A DNA stretch of 64,000 nucleotides from Antilocapra americana (Eukaryota > Chordata > Mammalia > Artiodactyla > Antilocapridae), in NCBI GenBank assembly GCA_007570785.1, contig ML664183.1, forward strand, positions 19,267,368 to 19,331,367. Reading direction: 5' to 3'. This document shows, piece by piece, positions 46,812 to 57,143 of the stretch. Within the stretch, counting starts at the first letter, position 1. Every line of letters begins with the position of its first letter. The notes beneath the pieces were generated by a model that saw only the letters and a list, made by a program, of their open reading frames with translations, ran no database searches and was not told the origin of the DNA. A program made the position numbers and the translations under genes.

Positions 46812-47008
46812 TAGTTTACCCTTGAACCACACATGGTTGAACTGTGCAGATTTACTTACATGTGGGTTTTCTTTCAATAAATACTACAGTACAACATGAC
46901 CTGTGGTTGGTTGAATCTGTGAATTCAAAGTTAGAGATATAGATCATGAACTGTTAAGTTGCAGGCAGATTTTCCACTGTAGTCCCCATATCATTTCAGG
47001 GTAAACTA
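46812..47008 (+). mobile_element. Small Tigger2/MER2-type element with both ends
   Basis: The left end TAGTTTACCCTTGAACCACA and the right end TTTCAGGGTAAACTA are inverted repeats. The interior GGTTGAACTGTGCAGATTTA and TTTCAATAAATACTACAGTA follow the same Tigger2-type wording as 20448-21499. It is about 0.2 kb. A TA precedes the left end, but the right TA has decayed to TG. Confidence 0.7.
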
Positions 47009-48022
47009 TGCACATATTACATATTTATATCTAATATATAAATATAATTTATACACAAACATTTTATATATAATAAACATATTTTCTGTATATATATTTA
47101 TGTTAATATATAAATATGCATTTATAGATTATATATAGGCATGTACTATATAATAAGTTGGTACATATAATATCTAGATATATGATAAGCATTTTTTGGA
47201 ACCTACATTATCTATGTAAACATACTAGTTTTAAATATGAATGATAAATTTACTATTATCAAAGCCCTTTAAAAGCAAGTCTCAGGCATCATAACACTTG
47301 AAATACTTCAGTTTTAATCATGGAATATATCTTCTAAGATTCACAGCATTTTTCTAAATAACTGTATTAAGATAATTACCCCTAAAAATCATAACAATAA
47401 TTTCTAATATGTTCTAATATCTAGATCACACTGAAGTTTTCCCAAATATGGCAAGAACTTTCTGTTTCTGTTTGCTTGCTTTGTTTTGGACCAGGGATCA
47501 GACTGGGTTCAGCTGCTACAATCTCATCTCAAATTTGACCACCCAACTCTCTCCTCCTCCAAGAAGCATTTCTCTAGATGAGTGTTTTGTGGAATACACC
47601 TGGAGAATCATGAATATTGAGCACAGGAACAGAAGGCCAGCCAAGGAGGCAGGACCAAGGCATGCCTTGTCAGGCAGGAAGAGAAATACGCACCATGAGA
47701 TGAGACGAAGCACCAGCCACGCGTTTCCTTCTTTACAGTCTCTCTCTCTAGATTCGTACATGTGTTAAAAATACCTATCTGTGCAGTTTTAGAAACCCAA
47801 ACAGATATCCACAGGCACACACATACATGTGACCATTCAAGCTCACATACATACAGTGGACAAGTAGAGAGGAGAGAAAAAGAGAGGGGACAACTAATGG
47901 AAAGAAGACAGGAATAAATACTGTCCTTTTAGAGAAAATTTAGAAAATATAGAAAAACAAGAAAAAGCAATGAACAGATGAGTGCTGACTTGTGATTATT
48001 ATCCTATCTTTCATATAACTTA
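47009..48022. other. AT-rich tract, then unique sequence
   Basis: TATATA-rich sequence at 47020-47200 is followed by unique, purine-rich DNA (about 47860-47960). Frames at 47448-47768 on both strands lack support. Confidence 0.5.
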
Positions 48023-48360
48023 GCTTTCCTGGTATCTTAGCTGGTAAAACATCCTCCTGCAATGCAGGAGATGTTGGTTCAATTCCTGGGTCAGAAGATC
48101 CCCTGGAAAAGGCTTAGGCTACCCACTCCAGTATTCTTGGGCTTCCCTGGTGTCTCAGTCAGTAAAGAGCTCATTTGTAATGCAGAAGACCTGAGTTTGA
48201 TCCCTGCGCTGGGAAGATCCCCTGAGAAGGAAATGGCAATACACTCCAGTATTCCTGCCTGGAAAATCTCATGGGCAGAGGAGCCTGGTGGACATATAGT
48301 CCGTGGGTTCTCAAAAGAGTCAGAAACAACTGAGTGACTAAACAACAACAGCAACAGCAG
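48023..48360 (+). mobile_element. Dimeric Bov-tA SINE (two tRNA-like heads)
   Basis: The first head (GCTTTCCTGGTATCTTAGCT, GGTTCAATTCC) and linker with AGGCTACCCACTCCAGTATT run directly into a second head at about 48139 (GGCTTCCCTGGTGTCTCAGT, GTTTGATCCC), then the normal linker and BovB-derived end. The junction CCAGTATTCTTGGGCTTCCC replaces the usual CTTGCCTGG. Each unit has its own A/B-box region. The tail is a CAACAG-rich repeat (48345-48360). Confidence 0.9.
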
Positions 48361-48879
48361 TTTAACTTTAGATGAAAGGTTTTTGTAGAGTTTGGAATGC
48401 GGGTTGGGGAGAGCCAGAAAAAAAAAAAAAAAGAGGAAGAGGATTTTACAAAACTTTATGGAGATAAATGGCATAACTAAGAATGAGAGCTTTGCATTGT
48501 ATGTTGTTCTTTACTCGAAATACTCTTGCTATTCAAGATCTGGGCCTTGCTTGGACATAATCTGTCATTCTTGCCAAATGTGTGTGGTATTTTGGGGATG
48601 TGGACAAATCTCCACAGGAACTTGGCTGAGACCTACAGATATATTTTTACCTCCAAAGGCAAACAACCAGGGCATTAACTTGCTCTGCCATTTAGCACTT
48701 AACATTGGAACCACAGTGGACTAGTCTAGTGTGGTCCTTCATGAGCTCAAATTAGAGTGCTGCCACTTGCTTTTTAGCTTTGATTTTTTTTTCTAAGATT
48801 TACAGAGAAAGAAATCATAGAATTTAAAGCTGGATGAACCTTCAGTGATATAACTGCTTTGCTTAATAAAAGAAATGCT
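48361..48879. other. Unique sequence
   Basis: Has a run of about 15 A at 48418-48432. No gene seen. The piece at about 48815-48850 (TAGAATTTAAAGCTGGATGA) resembles a MIR-related repeat, but I do not name it. Confidence 0.45.
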
Positions 48880-49035
48880 TGATCCAGGGAGAAGCACACA
48901 GGATAGAAAGCCTGGAAATTAATTAGCTAAACTCTTCTGGGCTAATCATAAAACTGTTCTGAGACTCAGTTTCCTCATCTGAAAATTGATGTTATTAAAA
49001 CCACAGTAACTTGCAAGTGTTATTTAGATCTCAAA
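48880..49035 (+). mobile_element. MIR SINE, 3' part
   Basis: CTGGGCTAATCATAAAACTG, TGAGACTCAGTTTCCTCATC and TGAAAATTGATGTTATTAAA, then ACTTGCAAGTGTTATTTAG form the MIR core and tail. Confidence 0.72.
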
Positions 49036-50984
49036 TTTCCAGATCCAACAGACTATGAATTTGTTATTCTATGAAAGTGGAAAAGTTAAGTGGTTTTTGC
49101 TGTAATTCTTCATATGGAACAATGGAATTTTAACTATCTTTTTTTTTTTCTTTTGCTCAAATTTTAAGGATTTAGGCTACCTTAGAAGAAAATATGCTGA
49201 ATCAGGGGAGAAAGGGTTCAATAATCAACCACCTACCATGTCTGATTTGATGAGCTGTTGGTACTGAATAATAGGAAAAACAGAAAATCCCATAAAAGAA
49301 TTCAATACTGCTGACATCTCCCCGTGTCTTCTCTGTTCTAATAAAAATTGGAGGATGGGGGAGGGGGATGATGGATAGCAATAGATATATCACCTTCAAA
49401 CAAGAATTGATTCTTCATATGTTTATAAAGAGTAGGTATGGCCTAAAAATATCTGCATGTAATAGAGATATTCCTTTGACAATTGTCTGGACCATTACTA
49501 TTGAAATCATTAAGTTCATTAAAATAAGGAAAGGAGAGAAGGAGAAAGGAAGAAAACGAGAGCATGCCTTCTTTTATTTAATACACACAGTTTTGAAATG
49601 TATGTGACAATTGGTCCATTCTTAGAGATAACAAAGTTGAAGCCCCCAGTGCCTATTTTTGCCACACCTTGCTTATTTTGCCACAACTAATTAAAAGTAA
49701 AAATTCAGACCCAAATCTACTCCTGCCTAACTATGTGGATTATTCACTTTTTAGGAGTACTTTCTTGTTAGTCCATACAAGTCTTTCCCAAAATTGTTAG
49801 TTACTCTGGTCAGCCAGGTCTGGGACCTGGTCCTTATGCATTGCCGTCTCTTCAACTCTGCACACAGCTCCCAGTCTCTGTAATGAATCTGATCCAACAA
49901 AACCTGCTCCCTGTGAGAGGTCTCTTCTGGTTGCCCAGCTCTCAACGGCTCTCTCCCATTTCTGAACTCCAATGGCACTTTTCTTTTGGCACTCCTCTAT
50001 CAACAATATTTAGTTCTCTTCTCAGTGGTAAGTTTCTTATCTGTTCAAGCACACTGACTCTTGAGAGAGGAGGCACGTGGCATTGCTTCATCACCAAGCC
50101 CATGGCATATGCGTGTCTCTCCATTGCTATCTGAGACAACAGAGACTTGTGTTCTGGTGTACAAGGGCATGAGTTAGCAATAAGTCTCATTCTTCCATTC
50201 CACCATCTTCTCGTGCTCCCTAGAAAGTGATCCAAATTTTCAAAGAGGAAGAAATGAGCTCCATATCTGCAATCCTTATTAATTCTGCCTTTAATGAAAA
50301 CTTAGTTGAAAATTGTAAAGCTTTTCTTTTCCTTCTGTCTTTTGAAGAGGTTTCCAAATGGAAAAAGACACAGGTCATACATATTCACCTGTTCTAGTCA
50401 ATGATTTAAATATAAACACTTAACAGACTTAGGAGCAAAAATGAGGGAAAGCATTGATTAGTGAACCTTGTACATCCTGTTCAGAGATCAAAGGGACCAA
50501 TGAGCAGGGATCAAAGTTGGGGGGAAATACAGAATGTAGCACCCTTGCGAAGTGGCATTTCTCACGATGTGTATGGCTTAATCAGAACCACTCTGTTCAG
50601 CAGCTGCAGAGGAAAAGGAAAACAACTCTGAAAATTATTAATTAGGTAAGCTTATGCTCCGTATGCTTTTCATGACATAGAGTCATTTTCACAGCTTGTG
50701 CCAGCTTTCAGTGGAGAGGTATTTTCGCAGGAGGGCAACCTGTGCTGCAGCTAGGTTCCTTTTAGAAATGGGCACAAAAGCTCATTGTCACAGCAGCTAC
50801 ACAACCATACCTAGTTTGACTCAGACAGGTCTGCAAAAATCCAATATGATGCGTCATGTTTGGAGCTTCTTCACACCGCAGAAACCAGTTTCTTAGTACT
50901 TCATCTATGAAAGGTTAAAAAAAAAATTCCTTAAACCTATAGATAGCCAACTCGGAAAGTTACCAAGATTTAAACGTTTGAGAA
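49036..50984. other. Unique sequence with a doubtful L2 patch
   Basis: The CT-rich section at about 49900-50075 contains TCTGAACTCCAATGGCACTT, which resembles the L2 3' end on the plus strand, but only weakly. Overlapping frames on the minus strand at 49751-50235 have no recognisable domain. No gene is called. Confidence 0.4.
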
Positions 50985-51150
50985 CTGCATGGTGCTGTTT
51001 AGTTTGCAAAGCACTTTCACACAGAACCTTTCATTTGCTAGTCACAACCTTACTTAAGTAACTTGCCAGGAGGCCACACAGTTGGTAATTAGCACTTTGT
51101 TCCTGATCTAAGCACAGTGATACTTCTACCTGTGCTAGGTCATAAAATAC
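50985..51150 (-). mobile_element. MIR SINE with internal deletion
   Basis: TTTGCAAAGCACTTTCACAC, TCATTTGCTAGTCACAACCT and AAGTAACTTGCCAGGAGGCC, then CACAGTTGGTAATTAGCA follow the reverse MIR, but the central GATGAGGAAACTGAGG block is absent. Confidence 0.7.
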
Positions 51151-52327
51151 AATATTTCACACACAAACAAATGGCAATGTTTGTGAACTCAAACAGTAAG
51201 AACCTTGGAAAGGAACAGTAATGAATGAAGGAAGTCAAATGCTTGGATCTAAGCAAGGCATTCAAGCAGGATAGTGATAGAAATGCATTGAAAACTGTTT
51301 GGTTTCTAAGGCCATGCACAGGCTCTGTGCTGACCTCTAGTATGCTTTGGCTTTCCTGATGATGAATTTCTCCCTAGTATGCATTCGTTTTCTCAGGGAT
51401 CTAAGAGAACTGAGACGTTTTCTGAGGCTGCGCTATTGCAGTTAAGGTCATGGTGGTGGCAATGGTGGTGGTGGTGCTCCTGTCCTGCTGTTCCACAGGA
51501 CAAGTATAGGATTTAGGGGTACGCCTGGCCCCTCTGCAGTGGTTCCTACAGAGTGAAGTCATCAGAGATATGGTGGGAGGAGATGTGAGTCTCTATGCTC
51601 AAAAAGGTGACAAGCATAAGGACAACACATGGCTCTTTCCCCTTTGTTCTCTGTCCTGGAAGAATGTACACCAGCTGCCTCAGCTGCAAACTATTAATCC
51701 AGGAAGTTAGACTGTCCCTAGAAATTCCCTGTGGATCCATATAGATTGCCTGTGGCTATTTTTTTCCCTTTCCTTTTTTAAATTCTTCGTTTCAATTATA
51801 GTTGAAAACTTATTTTGGGGGGATGATTTAGTATATCCTAATATTATATCTCTTAATGTCCCTGCTTTCTCTTTAGTGTCCATTGACATTGACTTTCAAT
51901 ATATTGTCGTTATTTTGGTCAACATTTTTTCAGTTGTTTAAAATGATTTTAATCTAAATTTTGAATTTTTCATTAATCAGTCATTTTTTCTGCAGCTGAC
52001 TTTTCTATATTTATTTTTAAATCTCATTTGTTTTATTGATTTTTTCTCAGTCACCTACAATGTCAGATTATTTATCCCTTCTATATCTTATCAGGAATAT
52101 GATAAGATATTTTAGACATGTAGATCCAATCTATCTTTTTTTTTTCTTCTGTTTTCCTCCCAAGTCTGTTCCTATTCATTAATGCATACATTTTATATTG
52201 TATAAAATTTGAGTTTTATCCAAAAGACTTATGAGCCAGTATTTCTTCCCCCTCTTAAAAAACCTCAAATGCAACTTATTTTTTCATGTTCTGTGCATTG
52301 TTATATGGAGATATGACATTATAAGTA
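51151..52327. other. Unique sequence
   Basis: No gene. A GGT-rich trinucleotide patch lies at 51451-51476. Confidence 0.5.
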
Positions 52328-52328
52328 T

Positions 52329-52339
52329 TGGTATTCTTC
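52329..52339. repeat. Target-site duplication of the U6/L1 chimera, left copy
   Basis: TGGTATTCTTC is repeated exactly at 52534-52544. The right copy abuts the first base of U6 and the left copy abuts the A-rich end of the L1 part, as expected for L1-machinery insertion. Confidence 0.9.
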
Positions 52340-52427
52340 TTTTTAAAAATTTAATGTTTATTTTATATTGGGGAATATTGTGTGTCACTTCAGATGTACA
52401 GCAAAGTGATTCAGTTATACAAGTATT
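52340..52427 (-). mobile_element. L1 3' UTR piece fused to U6
   Basis: On the minus strand, directly after the U6 T run, comes TATAACTGAATCACTTTGCT, GTACATCTGAAG and then A-rich sequence. This is the artiodactyl L1 3' end with a short A-rich tail (52340-52360). There is no break between it and U6, and the pair is bounded by an 11-base direct repeat. Confidence 0.8.
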
Positions 52428-52533
52428 AAAATATGGAGCACTTCATGAATTTGCATGTCATACTTGTTCAGGGGCCATGCTAATCTTCTCTATACCATTC
52501 CAATTCTAGTATCTGTGCAGCTGAAGCAAGCAC
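52428..52533 (-). pseudogene. RNU6: U6 snRNA pseudogene, full length, 5' part of a U6/L1 chimera
   Basis: The minus strand from 52533 to 52428 aligns end to end with spliceosomal U6 snRNA. The start is GTGCTTGCTTCAGC, the central AGAAGATTAGCATGGCCCCT is unchanged, and the end is CCATATTTT. I count about 15 differences from the mammalian U6 I remember over 106 bases, many at CpG sites. The essential ACAGAGA box reads ATAGAGA. No snRNA promoter (PSE/TATA) is visible upstream on this strand. It is a retrocopy, not a gene. Confidence 0.95.
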
Positions 52534-52544
52534 TGGTATTCTTC
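52534..52544. repeat. Target-site duplication of the U6/L1 chimera, right copy
   Basis: TGGTATTCTTC is identical to 52329-52339 and starts exactly after the U6 5' end. Confidence 0.9.
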
Positions 52545-52827
52545 CAAATTTATTATTTCTTATTGGATACTTCTTATTACTGGATACTTTAAAATATTCC
52601 TTAGAAATTCCCCCAAACCTTTTCGGGTGGTATTTTTGATTCCCAGTTGAATCAAATGTATTGTACCGTTGTCTCTGTGGGCTGTTATTTCTTGGATCCA
52701 TGCTTCAGGGAACAGCATACTTCAGTACTGGCCTATTAATCCACTGACAGTGTTAATCACTCTCCAAATACTTCTTTTTCCCAAATATAAGATTTTCTAG
52801 AATTTAGGAGTGATTCTTCCTTATTAA
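52545..52827. other. Unique sequence
   Basis: Nothing recognised. Confidence 0.45.
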
Positions 52828-52960
52828 TCTAATCATTTATTCATTCAATAAATATTTGTTGAGGGACTTTTGTATGTAGGTTCTGTAGGAAAGAGCTCTT
52901 CTCTTAAATATTGGATATAGTCTTTATGGATGTGCTCTCTATGCCATTGACTTTCCAGTG
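52828..52960 (-). mobile_element. Possible L2 3' end
   Basis: TCATTTATTCATTCAATAAA followed by TATTTGTTGAGGGACTTTTG is the typical reverse-complement L2 terminus. The following text is too diverged to be sure. Confidence 0.5.
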
Positions 52961-54271
52961 GGGCCTTTTCTTTGTTCTCTCTTCCTCTTCTGTGCATACT
53001 TAAAGAGGTGCTACAGGAAAACAGGGTTTCTACTTTTCTTTCAATTTTATACCACATTCTTTTATTGAATGTTCTTTGTAATGGATCTGAGTCCTGACTG
53101 TGAAATAAGAGTCTTGGTCTCCTACTTCCCTTCTGAATTATTATTACCTCTACTTAGGAAGTCATCCTCTCTGATAAGCCAAAATGTCAAGAGGTCCAGC
53201 CCACCTCTTCCAGCAATGTGGCCACATAGTTGGTATTTGCCACAGAAGGAAGACAAATGTAACACATTCCCTTAAACTGTTTGGAAATAGGCCCCTTGGT
53301 TTCTATACATATATATTTTTTTTCTTGGTTAGTGTTGAATCTCAAATAGAATTAGCAAGCTTTGTAACTCCCCTTGATAGCTTTTGCTTAGATGACCCTC
53401 TAAGTGAACAATTCTCACCTATTTGGTTCAGGCTTTGATCTTCTAGAGTTATAAGAGTTCGCTTTATATTTAAACCACTCCTTTCTCCCACTATCCTGAA
53501 CTGTTTTCCTCCATAAGGCAATGCACAGTTGGTTGGCAACTGCCAGCAAATAACACCAACTGCCACCAAACTTCTAGCTCCTCAGAGTAACCACCAGATT
53601 ACAAGAAAATTGCTCACCTTGTCCAACCCACCAGCTTTTGCTGCAAAGACAGTCTACACTGGTCCATTACTAGGTTCATTACTTTAAAATGGCAGCCCAT
53701 AGAATGAAGAGTTCATTCTAGACTCTGGGTGGTTGTGATCAGGTGATTTCAGTATACTAGAGAGTTTAAGGAAAATGGCTAATACCTTAGTACTTGTTAT
53801 CAATCTTCTTCAATCTTACCTTGGGAAATTGTTTCTAAAAAAAATTCCCTTTGCTTAAATGGACATATGATTCACTTTACTGAAATACTTTGCATTACGA
53901 ACTCAATAACTCACTGAAAGTTTCTTTGACTAAACATTCAACATGTAATGTTGTTGAGAGATTTTGTCAAAACATACCAAGTTCAAACTATTTTTGGAGA
54001 ATCAAATGCAATAGAATCACCAGCACGCACTGGTAACAAATGAAAGAAGGTATAACAGCGTTCTTTGTCTGAAGGAGTCAGAAGTCTCAGATTGTTCTGT
54101 AAATGCGCCTCCCTTTCTCAGGTTATATAAGTGGTTCCCAATTGTATCTTTTACTGAATTTTATCATCTAATTGAGTCTTTGTTTTTCACATCTTTTGGC
54201 TTATAGTCTCTCCCACCACAGAAACCTACTCAGTACCCATTTGAATCTACCTTACCATTTCCTTCTATAGG
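52961..54271. other. Unique sequence
   Basis: No gene or repeat recognised over 1.3 kb. Short frames at 53069-53569 have no support. Confidence 0.5.
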
Positions 54272-54320
54272 ATGTCAAAGAGTTGGACACAACTGAATGA
54301 CTAACACTACTACTGCTAGC
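54272..54320 (+). mobile_element. BovA SINE, last 50 bases only
   Basis: GATGTCAAAGAGTTGGACAC and AACTGAATGACTAACACTAC are the 3' end of a Bov SINE or BovB in sense orientation. It is severely 5'-truncated. Confidence 0.8.
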
Positions 54321-54573
54321 AATTCCTCTATTACAATAGGAAAAGTAGATCTGAACAAATTAGGAGAGAGTTGTACTCTTTTCTGCAGCAATCAACCAAG
54401 GCTATGGATAAAATTGCTATTTTTGAGCAGAGTCATATGAGGATTCAACTGAACCATAATGCAGGATACAACTAAAAAAAATATTGAGAGATTTTGGTTT
54501 GACATTTGAGAAGAGATTTAGTGAAAAGCATAGTAGTTCTTTTGTTCTCTGTATAGTTATGATTGCATGTGCA

Positions 54574-54575
<2 letters not shown>

Positions 54576-54622
<47 letters not shown>
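54576..54622. repeat. (TG)n microsatellite, about 23 units
   Basis: A pure TG run. It faces an (AC)n run 272 bases downstream, so the two can pair as an inverted repeat. Confidence 0.98.
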
Positions 54623-54624
<2 letters not shown>

Positions 54625-54892
54625 CTCCAAAGGCATAATTTAGTTTAGGTTTGGGACATTAATGGTGAATATTATAGAATGAAAATTTTGACTTCATAAT
54701 AAGAAAACATATTTTGGCAATCATATTTCCTGGAAGTGAAGGAGGCTGCCTCCTAAAGTAGTGAATTCTATGTTTTGGAAGATGCTGAAGTGGATTCATA
54801 ATACTCATGAGACAGGTAGGGTGTAGAAGTCATCACTGAATTAGATCCATAGCTGTGCTGCATGACCTCAAAGGTCATCTAGCAGTTCCTCC

Positions 54893-54894
<2 letters not shown>

Positions 54895-54938
<44 letters not shown>
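54895..54938. repeat. (AC)n microsatellite, about 21 units
   Basis: A pure AC run followed by AAACAACACACC. It is complementary in orientation to 54576-54622. Confidence 0.98.
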
Positions 54939-54941
<3 letters not shown>

Positions 54942-55234
54942 ACACACCGCATCCTCTAAGTGCTTCCATACATCTTATTCTGAGAAAATCTAAACAGTGC
55001 TGGGACAATAGATGGTTCTTACTAACTGGATAATGAATGATTGTGATGTTTTGTGTTTTAGTTATTGCTTTTTAAAATAAAGGGTTTTACATGTATAAAA
55101 TATCAGTACTTAATTCATGTTTGATGGAAATACCCTGATAATCTGGAAACATAATTATTATACTACTTCTTTCTATATTCTAACTCTGTAGGACTGGTTT
55201 TAAGAATATTTAATGGCAGAGCATACTTAAAGTC

Positions 55235-55390
55235 ATGGAAGAAAACAAGCTACAAACCCAATTACTGTACCCAGCAAGGATCTCATTCAAATTTGAAGGA
55301 GAATTCAAAAGCTTTTCAGACAAGCAGAACCTGAGAGAATTCAGCAACACCAAACCAGCCCTCCAACGAATGCTAAAGGATCTTTCCTAG
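55235..55390 (+). pseudogene. L1 ORF1p C-terminal end, 51 codons
   Basis: From an ATG at 55235 the frame reads LLYPARISFKFEGEFKSFSD, then LREFSNTKPALQRMLKDLS and a TAG. This is the end of the L1 ORF1 RNA-binding C-terminal domain. The first codons come from inside ORF1, so the ATG is not a true start. Confidence 0.9.
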
Positions 55391-55441
55391 ATAGGAAACA
55401 TGGATGGGGTATATAATCCCGAACCCAAAACAATAAAATAA

Positions 55442-57143
55442 ATGGCAACAGGATCATACTTATTAATAATTACCTGAAACGTAAACGGGTTGAATGCCCC
55501 AACCAAAAGACAAAGACTGGCCGATTGGATACAGAAACAAGACCCCTGTATATGTTGTCTACAAGAGACCCACCTCAAACCTAGGAACACATATAGACTG
55601 AAAGTTAAAGGCTGGAAAAAGATATTCCATGCAAATAAAGACCAAAAGAAAGCAGGAGTGGCAATACTCATATCAGATAAAGTAGACTTTAAAATAAAGG
55701 CGGTGAAAAGAGATAAAGATGGACATTACATAATGATCAAAGGATAAATCCAAGAAGAAGAAATAACAATTATAAATATTTATGCACCCAACATAGGAGC
55801 ACTGCAATATGTAAGGCAAATGCTAACAAGTATGAAAGGGGAAATTAACAACAACACAATAATAGTGGGAGACTTTAATACACCACTCACACCAATGGAT
55901 AGATCAACTAAACAGAAAAGTAACAAGGAAACTCAAACTTAAATGATACAATAGACCAACTAGACCTAATTGATATCTATAGGTCATTCCACCCCAAAAC
56001 AAGGAATTTCACCTTTTTCTCAAGCGCACACGGGACCTTCTCCAGGATAGATCACATCCTGGGCCATAAATCTAGCCTTAGTAAATTCAAAAATATTGAA
56101 ATCATTCCAAGCATCTTTTCTGACCACAATGCAGTGAGATTAGATATCAATTACAGGAGAAAACCATTCAAAACTTCCAACATATGGAGGCTTAACAACA
56201 CACTGCTGAATAACCAACAAATCACAGAAGAAATCAATAATGAAATTCAGTTATGCATAGAAATAAATGAAAATGAAACCACAACAGCCCAAAACCTATG
56301 GGACACTGTGAAAGCAGTGCTAAGGGGAAAGTTCATAGCAATACAAGCTCACCTCAGGAAACAAGAAAAAAGTCAAATAAATAACCTTACTTTACACCTA
56401 AAGCAACTAGAAAAGGAAGAGATGCAGAAGCCCAGGTCTAGTAGAAGGAAAGAAATCTTAAAGATCAGGGCAATAAATAAATGCAAAGGAAACAAAAGAG
56501 ACCATAGCAAAAATCAACCAAGCCAAAAGCTGGTTCTTTGAGAAGATAAATAAAATTGACAAACCATTAGCCAGACTCATCAAGAAACAAAGGGAGAAGA
56601 ACCAAATCAACAGAATTAGAAATGAAAATGGAGAGATCACAACAGAAAACACAGAAATACAAAGGATCATAAGAGACTATTATCAGCAACTATATGCAAA
56701 TAAACTGGACAACCTGGATGAAATGGACAGATTCCTAGAAAAGTACAACTTTCCAAGACTAAACCAGGAAGAGATAGATAATATTAATAGACCCATCACA
56801 AGCATGGAAATTGAAACCGTAATCAGAAATCTTCCAAAAAACAAAAGCCCAGGACCAGATGGCTTCACAGCTGAATTCTCCAAAAATTTAGAGAAGAGCT
56901 AACACCTATTCTACTCAAACTCTTCCAGAAAATTGCAGAGGAAGGTCAAATTCCAAACTCATTCTACGAGGCCACCATCACCCTAATTCCAAAACCCGAC
57001 AAAGATGCCACAAAAAAAGAAAACTACAGGCCAATATCACTGATGAACTTAGATGCAAAAATCCTTAACAAAATTCTAGCAAGTAGAATCCAACAACACA
57101 TTAAAAAGATTATACATTATGATCAAGTAGGCTTTATCCCAGG
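55442..57143 (+). pseudogene. L1 ORF2 N-terminal part, endonuclease to RT start, broken
   Basis: The family start ATG is at 55442, but codon 12 is TGA (55475). Endonuclease motifs can still be read in pieces: NVNGLN (55478-55495), QETHL (about 55562-55576), VGDFNT (about 55866-55883), SRIDHILGHK (about 56041-56070) and SDHNAV (about 56119-56136). Further breaks are a TAA at 55745, a frameshift near 55935, a change near 56466 and a 2-base loss near 56885. The RT fingers text [10 protein letters not shown] is at about 56840-56870. Confidence 0.93.

Noticed and set aside
49751..50235. Several overlapping minus-strand frames suggesting a decayed coding exon or processed pseudogene
   Set aside because: None joins into a longer recognisable protein, and the plus strand shows weak L2-like wording.
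52428..52533. A functional U6 snRNA gene
   Set aside because: About 15 differences, an altered ACAGAGA box, no visible snRNA promoter, target duplications and an attached L1 tail all say retrocopy.
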